Below the pieces are notes generated by a model. That model worked only from the letters and a program-made list of their open reading frames with translations, had not been told where the DNA came from and did not search any database. A stretch of DNA of 51,362 nt, from contig CAZVBE010000016.1 of NCBI GenBank assembly GCA_964625335.1, forward strand, positions 1 to 51,362, in the 5' to 3' direction. The stretch comes from CAZGUG01 sp964625335 (GTDB lineage Bacteria > Bacillota > Clostridia > Ch29). Below are positions 33,750-43,376 of this stretch, piece by piece (positions within the stretch are counted from its first letter, which is position 1; each line of letters starts with the position of its first letter). A program made the translations under genes and the position numbers.

Positions 33750-35498
33750 TTATAATATATTAAGAAAAGGTAGTTGTTGGGCCTCAAAAGCATCATGCAA
33801 AAACCTAGGTTCAGCATCGAAAATATCCTGACTTGGCGATTCTAGAATATCGTTTACACTAATTTTTCCTTGAACCCCGTTTGGAAAAATATCAAGTTTT
33901 TTTATATGGTTTCGTGTCTTGGAACTTTCAAGTATTGATCTAACAATTTTTGATACTTTCTTTGCGTTCCACCCTTTCCCGTGAAACACCCAACATGGCA
34001 TTTCTAAAGAATTATTCCAAAAATTCGATGGATAGGCTTTTGTAACATTAATCTCAATATCACTGTATTCTTTATGCTTTTGTAATTTGTCTAACGCTTC
34101 AAGACAAAGAACTACATTTATAGTTTCATCATTCCAATACTGTCTTCTTTTATTACATGTTGCTCCTATTTGTGGACATTTTTCAGTACATTCCCCTAGA
34201 GGATGGTTGCAGAGAAGAAATGCAGTCGGTGCCCTTGCATCTATATTCTCCTCCAGCCAACTATCAGCTTCCCTGAAGTTACACGAAGAGTTAAATATCT
34301 CTAATTCGCAAAGGGAAAGACCGGCAAAAAACCTTTTGATAATATTATTGTCAAGATCCTCTGCTTTTAACTTTTCAAAATACTCGATCGCAAGGTTCTG
34401 AGGTAATCTTTTGATATACTTTCTCTGGGATTCATCCCATATACAAGTAAATGATGACCTGATTCCTTTCGTGAAATCTTGTTGCGGTATACGTACACCA
34501 TGATGCGATCGCACAAATTCAATAATGCGAATATTATCTGACCTAATAACACAATGCCATCCTTCCCATTTTTTACTTTTGTTGCAACTTTCCGTCCTTT
34601 GTTGTAAATGCAATCCAGTTAGGCTCCGCTTTCTATACGTAGACCCTTTTTGCATCGTCCTCCCGCGAAGAAAGCGGTTGCTTTGCCTACTTACCGCAAT
34701 ATTTTTATCAACACTAATAATTCTGGTCCCTCTGCACCAATTAACAGAAAGAATCAAACAACTTTCTCCTTCTTCAGCATTAAGCAAGCTAGAGTAAAAT
34801 TCTGTTGAATATTCTTCAAAGTCTGGTTTAGGATTACACTGACAATGGACTACATACGAAAATGGTTTCGTTGATGCTATTTCGCTCCAAATATTTCTTC
34901 TAATCGGAGGATTTATGTCGGCACACATTGCTACTGATAATACCCCTTGCCTTCCTTCAATAGAAAAAATCTCTTTCCCGCAAATCATGTGTTCAACTTC
35001 AGCTCTGGATGGTTTAGTTTTTAACTGGATAAAAACATTTTTTTGATCATCATGTATATATATAATCAAAGCAGCGTTCACCCAGCTATTTTCCTCCTCC
35101 TGCTCATCAAATTCTGCTATTTCTACTCTCCATGTGCTATCATCACGTAAAGTATTAATTAATTTTTTAAACACATATAATTTTAACATCTCCATTGGCA
35201 AAACATAAATTGTTCCTTTTCTGAGCATATCCGTATTGCAAATTATCTTTTCCATTTCTTGTATCGGTAAAAAAAATTCGGGGGCAATCGCTAATTCACT
35301 ATCGGTCTCTATTACAATTCGAAAGAATTCATCAGCTCGTACACACATATCAGCAATATGCCCTTCTGCGTAATGTAAACCTTTCTCTTCCGTCAGTTTA
35401 AATTCGCCTAACGGTTGCACAACCGCTACCCGCATAGGAGATGTTGAAGCTCTGAGACAAGAAGCTTCTTCAAGGTAGATCTTTTTCTCTTTTAACAT
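33750..35498 (-). CDS. nitrilase-superfamily hydrolase with C-terminal extension, probable effector
   Basis: 582 residues. The first 260 form a carbon-nitrogen hydrolase domain: RVAVVQPLGEF start, catalytic Glu74 in IAPEFFLP, Lys160 or Lys162 in QLKTKPSRAE and Cys192 in LSVAMCADINPP, with spacing as in nitrilases. Residues about 300-582 have no family I know and include a cluster CNHPLGECTEKCPQIGATC (about 426-445) that may bind zinc. First gene of the operon with the middle protein and the Rad50-like ATPase, the place of effectors (LmuA) in Lamassu-type systems. The target could be an amide-bearing metabolite or a nucleotide cofactor; not shown. GGAGTG lies before the ATG. Confidence 0.8.
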   Translation of the reverse strand: MLKEKKIYLEEASCLRASTSPMRVAVVQPLGEFKLTEEKGLHYAEGHIADMCVRADEFFRIVIETDSELAIAPEFFLPIQEMEKIICNTDMLRKGTIYVLPMEMLKLYVFKKLINTLRDDSTWRVEIAEFDEQEEENSWVNAALIIYIHDDQKNVFIQLKTKPSRAEVEHMICGKEIFSIEGRQGVLSVAMCADINPPIRRNIWSEIASTKPFSYVVHCQCNPKPDFEEYSTEFYSSLLNAEEGESCLILSVNWCRGTRIISVDKNIAVSRQSNRFLRGRTMQKGSTYRKRSLTGLHLQQRTESCNKSKKWEGWHCVIRSDNIRIIEFVRSHHGVRIPQQDFTKGIRSSFTCIWDESQRKYIKRLPQNLAIEYFEKLKAEDLDNNIIKRFFAGLSLCELEIFNSSCNFREADSWLEENIDARAPTAFLLCNHPLGECTEKCPQIGATCNKRRQYWNDETINVVLCLEALDKLQKHKEYSDIEINVTKAYPSNFWNNSLEMPCWVFHGKGWNAKKVSKIVRSILESSKTRNHIKKLDIFPNGVQGKISVNDILESPSQDIFDAEPRFLHDAFEAQQLPFLNIL

Positions 35499-36645
35499 TT
35501 CATCACTCCGGTAATGTTATAGTTAAGTAATTCCTCGGTGCAAATCATATGAAGTTCAATATGTGTTTTAGCTTTTTCTTAATTGCTAAATTGCGAGTAC
35601 CTGTTCTCTGGGAAACCCTAAACACACCCACCATTATTCCTAGACATTTATTCAATGAAAGAGTAACGTTGACACCGATTACAAATCGGCTTTACGGCCT
35701 ACGGTAGATAGTTAAGCTTATATCGACTTTTTTTAACCGAAGTTCTAGAATCTTCCTTCTCCCGGCCTTCCGAGCCGGTTTGGGGAAGATCCTTCTGAGA
35801 ATCTGATATAACTAACATATATGTGTTAAACTTATCATCCAAATCACCGAAGTTTTGCTGCTACAATAAAAATGGCTTTCTTTAATATGCATCCGCTCCC
35901 AGCTTAAATTCGATAAAACGTTTAATAATTACCAAATTGATGACATTGTTCCTCTACATTCTCATTTACCTATTTCTTGATTGCACAAGTTTTTCCTCCT
36001 TTTATTTGAAAGAATGTATTATATTATGTTTGAGGTTTATTTATAATCGTGAAATACTAATTCCTTATTCTAAAAATGTTTGGTTTTAATCAAAGCTAAA
36101 AACAATTCGAGGATAATGCTAGCCGAATTGTGTAATAAATTAGAGTTTTCGCACTGTACAATCGGAAAATCATCAGTATTAACTATAACCTAAACTCGTA
36201 ACCTATTGAGTCATATAGGGTAAGCACTGTAGTTTTTTTGATTTGCCTTGGTGTCTGTAGGTAACCAATATATGATAAATCAAGTTTTAGTATCTTAAGA
36301 TTAAAAAATAATCTAATCGAATTGCTCTACGAGTGTAAAATCGTAAAATGCGGAGCCCGACAAGGTTTTGTGGTTGCCTTGGAAAGCATGTTGAAGCCCT
36401 TTAAGACTAGGCTCCAGTCCCACCGTAAAGTCCCATAGTTATCAAAACAACCGTTTGTGATAACTATAACTGTCTCTGGAACGGCACCATTGTAGATAGT
36501 ACCCTGTTTAAGGGGCATGGATGATATTTGCAAGGCATATTGACTGAGCTTGGCAAACAGTTTTAGACCTTATATGAAATACATCATAAGGCCCTTTAGT
36601 GTAATCCCAAGATGATACACGAATCAGTGATACTTATTCTTATCC
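35499..36645. other. non-coding stretch inside the island
   Basis: About 1.1 kb without a supportable gene. It holds a strong stem-loop (ATCTTCC...CCGGC-loop-GCCGG...GGAAGAT, 35750-35790), a second imperfect one (AGTTATCA...TGATAACT, 36437-36465), and a 68-codon minus-strand frame (36327-36533) without ribosome binding site. Promoters of the hydrolase operon must lie at its left edge. The content suggests relics of earlier insertions. Confidence 0.5.
35750..35790. other. strong stem-loop upstream of the hydrolase operon
   Basis: Outer arms ATCTTCC/GGAAGAT and inner arms CCGGC/GCCGG around CTTCCGA. No U-tract on either side, so not a simple terminator. Could be a recombination or transposon end, or a leader structure. 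Confidence 0.5.
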
Positions 36646-39600
36646 TTATGAAATAGTTTCAAATATTGCTTTTATATAATCATATTTATCGTTACGTTCC
36701 GGAAATAAAATATGCATTTCAGCAAATCTTGCCCTATCCCAGGTTCCATCATCGTAACGTTTATACAAATCATCATACGGTGTAGCAGAAATAATGAACG
36801 AATCAAGAGTTATATTTTTCTTCCTGCTTCTCTCCCCTATTTCTTCTGCCAAACCCGGGAGGCGTTCGTGGAGTTGAGCCTTTTCGTCATAAATATAAGC
36901 TTTGGCATGTAACATGCCATGGGGTTCAATAAATACTATCCGCTGACCTGTCCTATCTATCACCCATAAGATAAAATCAGGATAAAATCCACTATTTTCA
37001 AAGAACCCTATCCCTTTACCACGACTTAGATTACGAAGAAGAAAAACCTCCTTCTTATTTAGGGATTCATCTTTTTCTTTTTCCCAGTAGTCCTTAAGAT
37101 CGCCCACAAACTCTGCTTCGCTTTCTTCAAGCCCCGATGGAATAGAACTTAGATTATCGCTTCTTTTTAGAAGGAGTGGCAGATACAGATGGCGATCAAA
37201 ATAAAGGCGCGGCAATTCATTCGTTTCCCGCTTATATAGAAGGTCTACATCTTTGCGCAGTTGTTCTATGGCTTCAATAAGTTTCGTCTCAGATTTTCGT
37301 ATTTTAACTACATAGGTCCCATCCGTCCGATCCCTTACCGCCTCACGGTTAAAAGTCAAGTTCGAATCCTCTTTATCTAGGGTTTTGTACACCAGATGTT
37401 GTTTCTCCAATTTTTCGCGCTTGTGTCGATAGAAACTATCAGCATATTTACATACAATACAGACTACAGCCTCCTGGAGTAAAGCACATTCTGCGAAGGA
37501 GCGCGGTTCAACAACGGATTTATCAGCTCTTATAGTATAATTTCCTTCCACGATAATACTTCGCGGCGTCTCAGGACGGATGACAAGATTTTTAAGCCCT
37601 TTCCGTTCCTTAAAAATTAGCAGATCCAGATAGACCTGCTCCCAATCCACCAGCGAAAAGCTTTTGGGTGGAATGGTATCATGAACAACTCCACTGCGCA
37701 CATCCGTCGTCTTTAACCCCGCGGCGCTGCTTTCTATGGTCTGTACCTTAACCGACATGTCTACAGTCACCTGCACATAAGGATCAACCTCGAGCAATAG
37801 ATCAGTTTTTTGGACAAAATCCCATCCTTCCGGCAGACTCGGCACGATCAATCCCCGTTTCAAAAACCGTTCATTGGTTGATATAGACAGGGGTAGCTCA
37901 ATCGAACCTTCGGTTTCTACCCCTTCCCGCTCCAAATAATCGCGAAACTGTGCCATATAATTAGCGCGCACGGCAAAAATGTTCAAGGTTTCCAGTAGCC
38001 GCACCCCTGGTGGATGTTTTCCTTCTATTACCGCACTACGCTTAAGTGAATATCCTTTACCGCGTAAACGCACGCCACGACCGAAAAGTTGAATGATCTG
38101 TGAACCTTCTTTTCTGCCGATATTGAGTAAACCCATGTTAGAGACACGCCATGAGTTCCAACCTTCCATAAACTTTTTAGCACCAATCAAGATATTAGCC
38201 CGAGAATCGCGTTGGTTGATTCTTTCAAAAAGAGAACCGGAAATAGCATCTTCTTCCAGGACAATACCAGTCTGATCGTTTTCTACCAGCTTTTTGAATT
38301 CGGATGTATCACCGATATAAATGAGCCCAAAATAGTCATCGGCACTGCCGGCTTTTAACCCCAACTCGCCATCATTACCACGGATATCACAGAGGTGCAG
38401 GCCGCCGCCCACCGGAGAATGAAAAACCGACTCAAGAATGTCCACATACAAGGTCTGTGCAGAAAAGCCGGTGTTTCTCAGAAAACTAAATCGTCCGGCG
38501 AAAATATCCATGTCATCTGACGTGACCAGCCCACTTTTACCTTCGAGTAGTTTTTCGATTCCTTTTAGCACCCAGCCGCCCTTGTTTTCAAGTACATGGT
38601 GGAGAAAACGAACCACGGTCAGCACGTCGCTGCATTTCTTTTTATTCCTAGTATAAACAGCGTTCACAGTGGAACCTACGAACACCCATAACGGCTTTTC
38701 CAAGTTGTATGGACGCAACCCATCGGCCTGTTCTTTGAAGACTTGCTGCTGTTCATAGAAGGAAAGCAGATTGCCCAAAAGAAGCATTTTCGTATCCTCT
38801 TCGCGGCTATCTTCCTGTATATTAAGAATACGAAAATCTTTACCGTAACCATCGCCGTAGAAATAACGATAAGAATAATCGAAAACGATAGCTTTACCAT
38901 ATTCCGCAGTCAGCGGATCGTTACGTGCTACGCTTAATGCCTGTCCGAAGGTAGCACTATATTCAAATGTGAAACCGGTCTCTCCCAGCCCCTCACGATA
39001 CCCTCGCCAAGCTTCGCCACCGGAACCCTTATGGCCCTCATCCACAAAGATCAAATTACGGCCTTCGAATGCCTCTACGGGCACGCTTACACCACCGCCA
39101 CGCTTTTCTTCCACCAGTTTTGTAATCTCAATAACCTGCACAATGTTTTCAACCCCGGCCGTCAATCTGCCGGAAGCCAGGCTAAAACGCCGGGCTGATA
39201 TGCCGGAAATAGCCAATTCTGCTAGATGTTGTTCACTTAACCCCTTATTAGGCGTGATTAATAGAATATTATCCGGCTTTTCGGTAGTATAGTGCAAAAA
39301 CTGATAATAATTAAGGTGAAGAATCAGTGTCTTACCGCTACCGGTTGCCATCCAAAAGACTAATTTGCTCAAATCAGATTCGGTGAACTTTTCATCTAAG
39401 GCTTCACCGATCACTTTATCGACATTTCGTTTATGTACCAAGGCATTCAAATCAGCAAGCATTTGAGCACGATGGTTAAAATATCGGTCCAGGAAAATTT
39501 CTGAATATAAAGCAGCCAAATGTTGGAAATAGCGCAAGATAACCGGTACGACGCGTCCCCGATTGATGGCAGCCAAATGAGCGCAGATGTTTTCATCATA

Positions 39601-39855
39601 ACGTTCAAGATCTTCATCCCGAATATTGACCTTACTGCCACGGCTAATTAGATGATAATAAAGATAACTTCGGCCCGAAGCATCAAAACCCTCAGCAATA
39701 TTCTTAAAATCAGTTAACAGATCCTTGTTGTTTTCATAGCCTAAAAGGCTATTGAGCCAGGCAAGCAGAACAAGCCGATTTTCCAATTTGACATGTTGGT
39801 TAAGGCCAGCAGCCTCATCTGCAGTTGTCGCAGACCGTTGTTTTATACGGGGCAA
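36646..39855 (-). CDS. type III-like restriction enzyme, helicase/nuclease subunit
   Basis: 1069 residues. SF2 motor with Walker A MATGSGKT (169-176), DEGH box (VDEGHKG at 272), EYSATFG and a late QLFGRGVRLRGKG motif VI. C-terminal nuclease region FYPDFILW (Asp960) followed by FIEPHG (Glu977), which resembles PD-(D/E)XK but with His979 in place of the usual Lys. It would translocate on unmodified DNA and cut. It starts 3 bases after the methyltransferase stop, so both are one operon. The E-x-H variant might be active, as in some family branches, or dead; sequence alone cannot say. Confidence 0.9.
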   Translation of the reverse strand: MPRIKQRSATTADEAAGLNQHVKLENRLVLLAWLNSLLGYENNKDLLTDFKNIAEGFDASGRSYLYYHLISRGSKVNIRDEDLERYDENICAHLAAINRGRVVPVILRYFQHLAALYSEIFLDRYFNHRAQMLADLNALVHKRNVDKVIGEALDEKFTESDLSKLVFWMATGSGKTLILHLNYYQFLHYTTEKPDNILLITPNKGLSEQHLAELAISGISARRFSLASGRLTAGVENIVQVIEITKLVEEKRGGGVSVPVEAFEGRNLIFVDEGHKGSGGEAWRGYREGLGETGFTFEYSATFGQALSVARNDPLTAEYGKAIVFDYSYRYFYGDGYGKDFRILNIQEDSREEDTKMLLLGNLLSFYEQQQVFKEQADGLRPYNLEKPLWVFVGSTVNAVYTRNKKKCSDVLTVVRFLHHVLENKGGWVLKGIEKLLEGKSGLVTSDDMDIFAGRFSFLRNTGFSAQTLYVDILESVFHSPVGGGLHLCDIRGNDGELGLKAGSADDYFGLIYIGDTSEFKKLVENDQTGIVLEEDAISGSLFERINQRDSRANILIGAKKFMEGWNSWRVSNMGLLNIGRKEGSQIIQLFGRGVRLRGKGYSLKRSAVIEGKHPPGVRLLETLNIFAVRANYMAQFRDYLEREGVETEGSIELPLSISTNERFLKRGLIVPSLPEGWDFVQKTDLLLEVDPYVQVTVDMSVKVQTIESSAAGLKTTDVRSGVVHDTIPPKSFSLVDWEQVYLDLLIFKERKGLKNLVIRPETPRSIIVEGNYTIRADKSVVEPRSFAECALLQEAVVCIVCKYADSFYRHKREKLEKQHLVYKTLDKEDSNLTFNREAVRDRTDGTYVVKIRKSETKLIEAIEQLRKDVDLLYKRETNELPRLYFDRHLYLPLLLKRSDNLSSIPSGLEESEAEFVGDLKDYWEKEKDESLNKKEVFLLRNLSRGKGIGFFENSGFYPDFILWVIDRTGQRIVFIEPHGMLHAKAYIYDEKAQLHERLPGLAEEIGERSRKKNITLDSFIISATPYDDLYKRYDDGTWDRARFAEMHILFPERNDKYDYIKAIFETIS

Positions 39856-39858
39856 AGC

Positions 39859-42800
39859 CTACACCTCCACCGGGGCGAACATTCGCTCTTTGAAGAGTTT
39901 CTCCAATGCCTGTGCACCGGGGATATATGAATCGCCATTAATATATATATCATCCATACCGCTGATTAGGTTATTTTTACACACAAAGTCTCTGTCGCGC
40001 TTATAATCCTCCGCAACCCAGTCTTCGGTCTCACGCCAGATTACCATTGTCTTGCGTCCATCACGAGTAACACCTGCGTAAATTAAATAACGCCGATCAC
40101 CATCGTCAAGCACTTGCCTCTTTTTAACCGACAAACCCAGTAGATAGGCAAAGGTCTCCGGCAAGTCTACAGTATGTACTCGCGTTTCGCCGCCTGTCCG
40201 GTCTGCCGAAAGGTCCCTGTGAAGGTGCAGTTTATATGAGAAAGGCTTGGCGAGTTTTTCCACATTGAGCAAAGTTTCGCTACCCCGCGTTTCCCACTGG
40301 AGCATATACCGGAGCAAGTAATCCTCAAACTGCATAGCCTGTTGTCCGACTTTCTCATCAAAGGCGATATTATTCAACGCATCCTCATAAGATTCCATAC
40401 GGATAATCTTAATAACACGCGGGCTGCGCACGACTTCTTCCGCGGTAGCCATGCGTCTGGGCCTACCGTCCATCCATTCCGGGGAGAAGGTTACTTTTTT
40501 AATCCGTGGCAGAAGCACAGTATCAAAATACTGCGCCATTTCCACCAAAATGAACTTACGTTGCCCGCCATCCTCGCGGTTTAAATTGAGAACTGCATGG
40601 CCAGTAGTACCAGAACCGGCAAAGTAATCGAGCACCATCTCTCTATATTCAGATGTTGCCGCACCAACAAGTGTCTCATACAAGGAGATCGGATGACAGT
40701 AAGGGAAATTCAAACCAAGAACATCCAAATGCCTTTTTCCCTTCTTAGCATCTCGAATGACGGATCGCATCTGCATCTTTGATTCTTCCGTCAAAAATCG
40801 TTTTTGTTGAGGCTGCGTTGTTTCATCTAGGCCGAAAAGAATCTCACCGCGTTTAACCATTGCCTTAAGGGTCTCTGGTGTCCGAGAAAACCCGTTTGGG
40901 GGGATGGCACACGGTTTCTTTGTGAAAGGGTGAATCAGCGGCGTAAAAAATTTAGGATTTGTACGAGGTTCAGGCGCCCTTAAACTGACAGGACGGTAAA
41001 CACGTCCCTCATCATCCAAATAACAATAGGCCTTTTCTCCTCCTGTTAACTTAGTGTTCTTCCGAACCCAATCTGCATACTCGCGCCGGGCTTCATCTGT
41101 TACTCCACCGTGTTTAGTAATTATTGCCTCGGCAGTTCTGAGCATCTCCAAAATGTTCGTATTTCTTTGATAGATTGAATCTTTAGTTTGACAACGCCAA
41201 ATAATATATTCATGCTGCATTGCTATACCGCGTCCGGCGGTCATAGGATTGCGTTTGTCCCAAATAACCGTTCCTGCATCAGGAATTTGCAGATTATCCA
41301 TCAACTTCTTTAAGCATTCGTATTCATTCTCATCGATATGGCAGAGGAAATGCCCCATAACAGTGAGCAGGCATCTAGCCATAGACAAGCGGTTTTCCAT
41401 CATTGCCAGCCAGCTAGAGTGTTTATAATCATTCTTATATAGAAAGCCGCTGGTTTGAGTATTATAAGGCGGATCAATATGAATACATTTCACCTGTCCC
41501 CGATATTTCTCTGTCAATAGATTCAACGCCTGCCAATTCTCACTATGCACCAGTAAACCATCGGTAACTCCATCCAAATCGTCAAAGCTTGCAAGAACAC
41601 GGTCAGCAAAATATACCGGAAAATGGCGTGTGTCCAGTACTAACGTAGGATGAGATTTTAAAAACTCCAAACGCCGGTCGTTTTTCGCTTTGCCGACAGT
41701 CAGCAGGTTAGTCTCTTCCTCATCAATATGGAACATTGCCTTCCACTCATCCCACTGAGCCTCACAGTCTGCAATTTCCGGGTAAAACTTTTCCGGGATA
41801 TTGCTTATAGTAATACAGTAAAAGGTCTCAGTGATGAGTTTACGCTTCTCCCAGAGCACCTTTTGGAACTCTTCGACCTGTGTCAGAAATTCGATGATCT
41901 GTCCGCCTATTCTTTTAATTAGCCGCATCGTCTGGAACCAGCCTTCGGATAAGCCTTCACCGGCAGTCTCCATCTCTTCTAGGTTTAATACCTCGTTCTT
42001 TAGATAAAAATCCAGTTCGCGGGAGAGAAAGCTTTTTAAGTCTTTATGAATAAAAAAGTCGCTAGTGTTTCGTCTGGTATATCGGCGCAAATGATGTTCT
42101 AGGTGGGTCATGATTTTTCCGTCATCGGTTCGGCTCTTTTCTGTTAGCAATGCAGCTAGACCCAATAACGCTGTTTTCACAGAAGGATGTTTGGTAATAT
42201 CCTCGACCGCCTTGGCGATGATCACATTCTGCTGATTCCTACCACTGTAAACAATAGCCTCCTGTGCATCCAGCGGCCGGAATTCAAAAGGTATAGTTAA
42301 ACTCTTAACAGTTTGGTCCCAGGCAATCTCATCCGGTCTCGGCAGAAAAAAACTCCTCTCCCCTTTGATGTTATCCTGTTCCACATCGGCGGCTACCAGC
42401 TTAAAATGTACCGTTACGCCGTTTGATGCTTTCCATGTATAATCGGTAAAATGCTCGCCAGTCTTGATATAGTACTGATCGTGGTTGGCCCAGTAGAGCA
42501 TCACTTCCTCACCATTGTAAGGGACGGCATAACGTTCCCGTTGAGAATAACGGCGTTTAGATATAAAATCGCCGTTCTGCCAATAACGATTGAAAAAGGC
42601 ATATAGATGATTGTAGATGGCAGTTTCCAATGCTTCATAATCCCCGATGGACTTTGCCCTTTCCTGGGCCGCTATGTACTCTTTGCCGGGCTTCGTGTCA
42701 TGGTATTTAGTTAGATTACCCGATGGGTCAATGGCACCATCACTAATCTCCAGTATCTTTTTCCTAGCGGTCTCTAGTTCATCGGCCGCCCGCACCTGTT

Positions 42801-42981
42801 CCGCCAAAATACCACATTCCAGTTCTTTATCTATAGCTTGCGGCAAATCTCGTGTAATGAAGTGTTCGATTATATCCCGTTTGTAATTCATGATACGATA
42901 GATGCCAAAATCCAGACCGGCATAATCAAATTGAAAAAGCTCCCGCAGAAGCTGTTGAAACTTAATGAGATGTTGGTTCAC
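39859..42981 (-). CDS. type III-like adenine-specific DNA methyltransferase, modification subunit
   Basis: About 1040 residues. Catalytic motif IDPPYNTQTSG (Asp503) precedes the SAM-binding VLDYFAGSGTTGHA (Phe787), the order of beta-class N6-adenine methyltransferases such as type III Mod. The region between (about 560-780) would contain the target recognition domain. A 480-residue N-terminal part (FDYAGLDFGIYRIMN) is longer than in classical Mod (about 650 residues in total). GTG 42981 lies after AAAGGGGAG; the frame extends back to 43086 without a site. It protects the host sequence and specifies the nuclease. Confidence 0.9.
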   Translation of the reverse strand: MNQHLIKFQQLLRELFQFDYAGLDFGIYRIMNYKRDIIEHFITRDLPQAIDKELECGILAEQVRAADELETARKKILEISDGAIDPSGNLTKYHDTKPGKEYIAAQERAKSIGDYEALETAIYNHLYAFFNRYWQNGDFISKRRYSQRERYAVPYNGEEVMLYWANHDQYYIKTGEHFTDYTWKASNGVTVHFKLVAADVEQDNIKGERSFFLPRPDEIAWDQTVKSLTIPFEFRPLDAQEAIVYSGRNQQNVIIAKAVEDITKHPSVKTALLGLAALLTEKSRTDDGKIMTHLEHHLRRYTRRNTSDFFIHKDLKSFLSRELDFYLKNEVLNLEEMETAGEGLSEGWFQTMRLIKRIGGQIIEFLTQVEEFQKVLWEKRKLITETFYCITISNIPEKFYPEIADCEAQWDEWKAMFHIDEEETNLLTVGKAKNDRRLEFLKSHPTLVLDTRHFPVYFADRVLASFDDLDGVTDGLLVHSENWQALNLLTEKYRGQVKCIHIDPPYNTQTSGFLYKNDYKHSSWLAMMENRLSMARCLLTVMGHFLCHIDENEYECLKKLMDNLQIPDAGTVIWDKRNPMTAGRGIAMQHEYIIWRCQTKDSIYQRNTNILEMLRTAEAIITKHGGVTDEARREYADWVRKNTKLTGGEKAYCYLDDEGRVYRPVSLRAPEPRTNPKFFTPLIHPFTKKPCAIPPNGFSRTPETLKAMVKRGEILFGLDETTQPQQKRFLTEESKMQMRSVIRDAKKGKRHLDVLGLNFPYCHPISLYETLVGAATSEYREMVLDYFAGSGTTGHAVLNLNREDGGQRKFILVEMAQYFDTVLLPRIKKVTFSPEWMDGRPRRMATAEEVVRSPRVIKIIRMESYEDALNNIAFDEKVGQQAMQFEDYLLRYMLQWETRGSETLLNVEKLAKPFSYKLHLHRDLSADRTGGETRVHTVDLPETFAYLLGLSVKKRQVLDDGDRRYLIYAGVTRDGRKTMVIWRETEDWVAEDYKRDRDFVCKNNLISGMDDIYINGDSYIPGAQALEKLFKERMFAPVEV

Positions 42982-43376
42982 GTAAACTCCCCTTTCAATA
43001 AAGTTCGTGTAAGAAATCAAAAAGAGGTAAGGATTTGATTTTCTTATAGTCAATATTATCATCGTTCCGGGTTTATAACAAGCCACTATCTATCGTAATT
43101 TCAACACTAATAATCTAGAATAGGTAACTATTAGCCATCTATTGATTACTAATTACCTAAGTTTCGTACAAATAAGATAATTACATTGGTTAATCCAAGA
43201 AGCCCAGTTGAATATACTTTGGCTGCAAAAGTGCTTCTACCAGTAGTTGTGCCATCTTACTAAGAGGTGGAATTATTATCTTATCACATCTTTATAAATC
43301 CGAACTTGAAATAATAAAGGAATCCTTTGAATTATTTTGAATATTTCATTATAGGTTATTTCCAGGAGGGGTTGAA
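42982..43376. other. AT-rich divergent intergenic region
   Basis: No gene seen. It should hold promoters for the restriction-modification operon (left) and the YbjQ-like gene (right); no box stands out with certainty. Confidence 0.4.

Noticed and set aside
33750..35498. Housekeeping nitrilase/amidase
   Set aside because: It is about twice the usual length, has an unknown C-terminal half, and is translationally linked to a Rad50-like ATPase in a mobile island.
36327..36533. 68-codon minus-strand frame in the island
   Set aside because: No ribosome binding site, no motif, and it lies across an inverted repeat. Kept only as part of the non-coding stretch; a relic of a transposase end is possible but unsupported.
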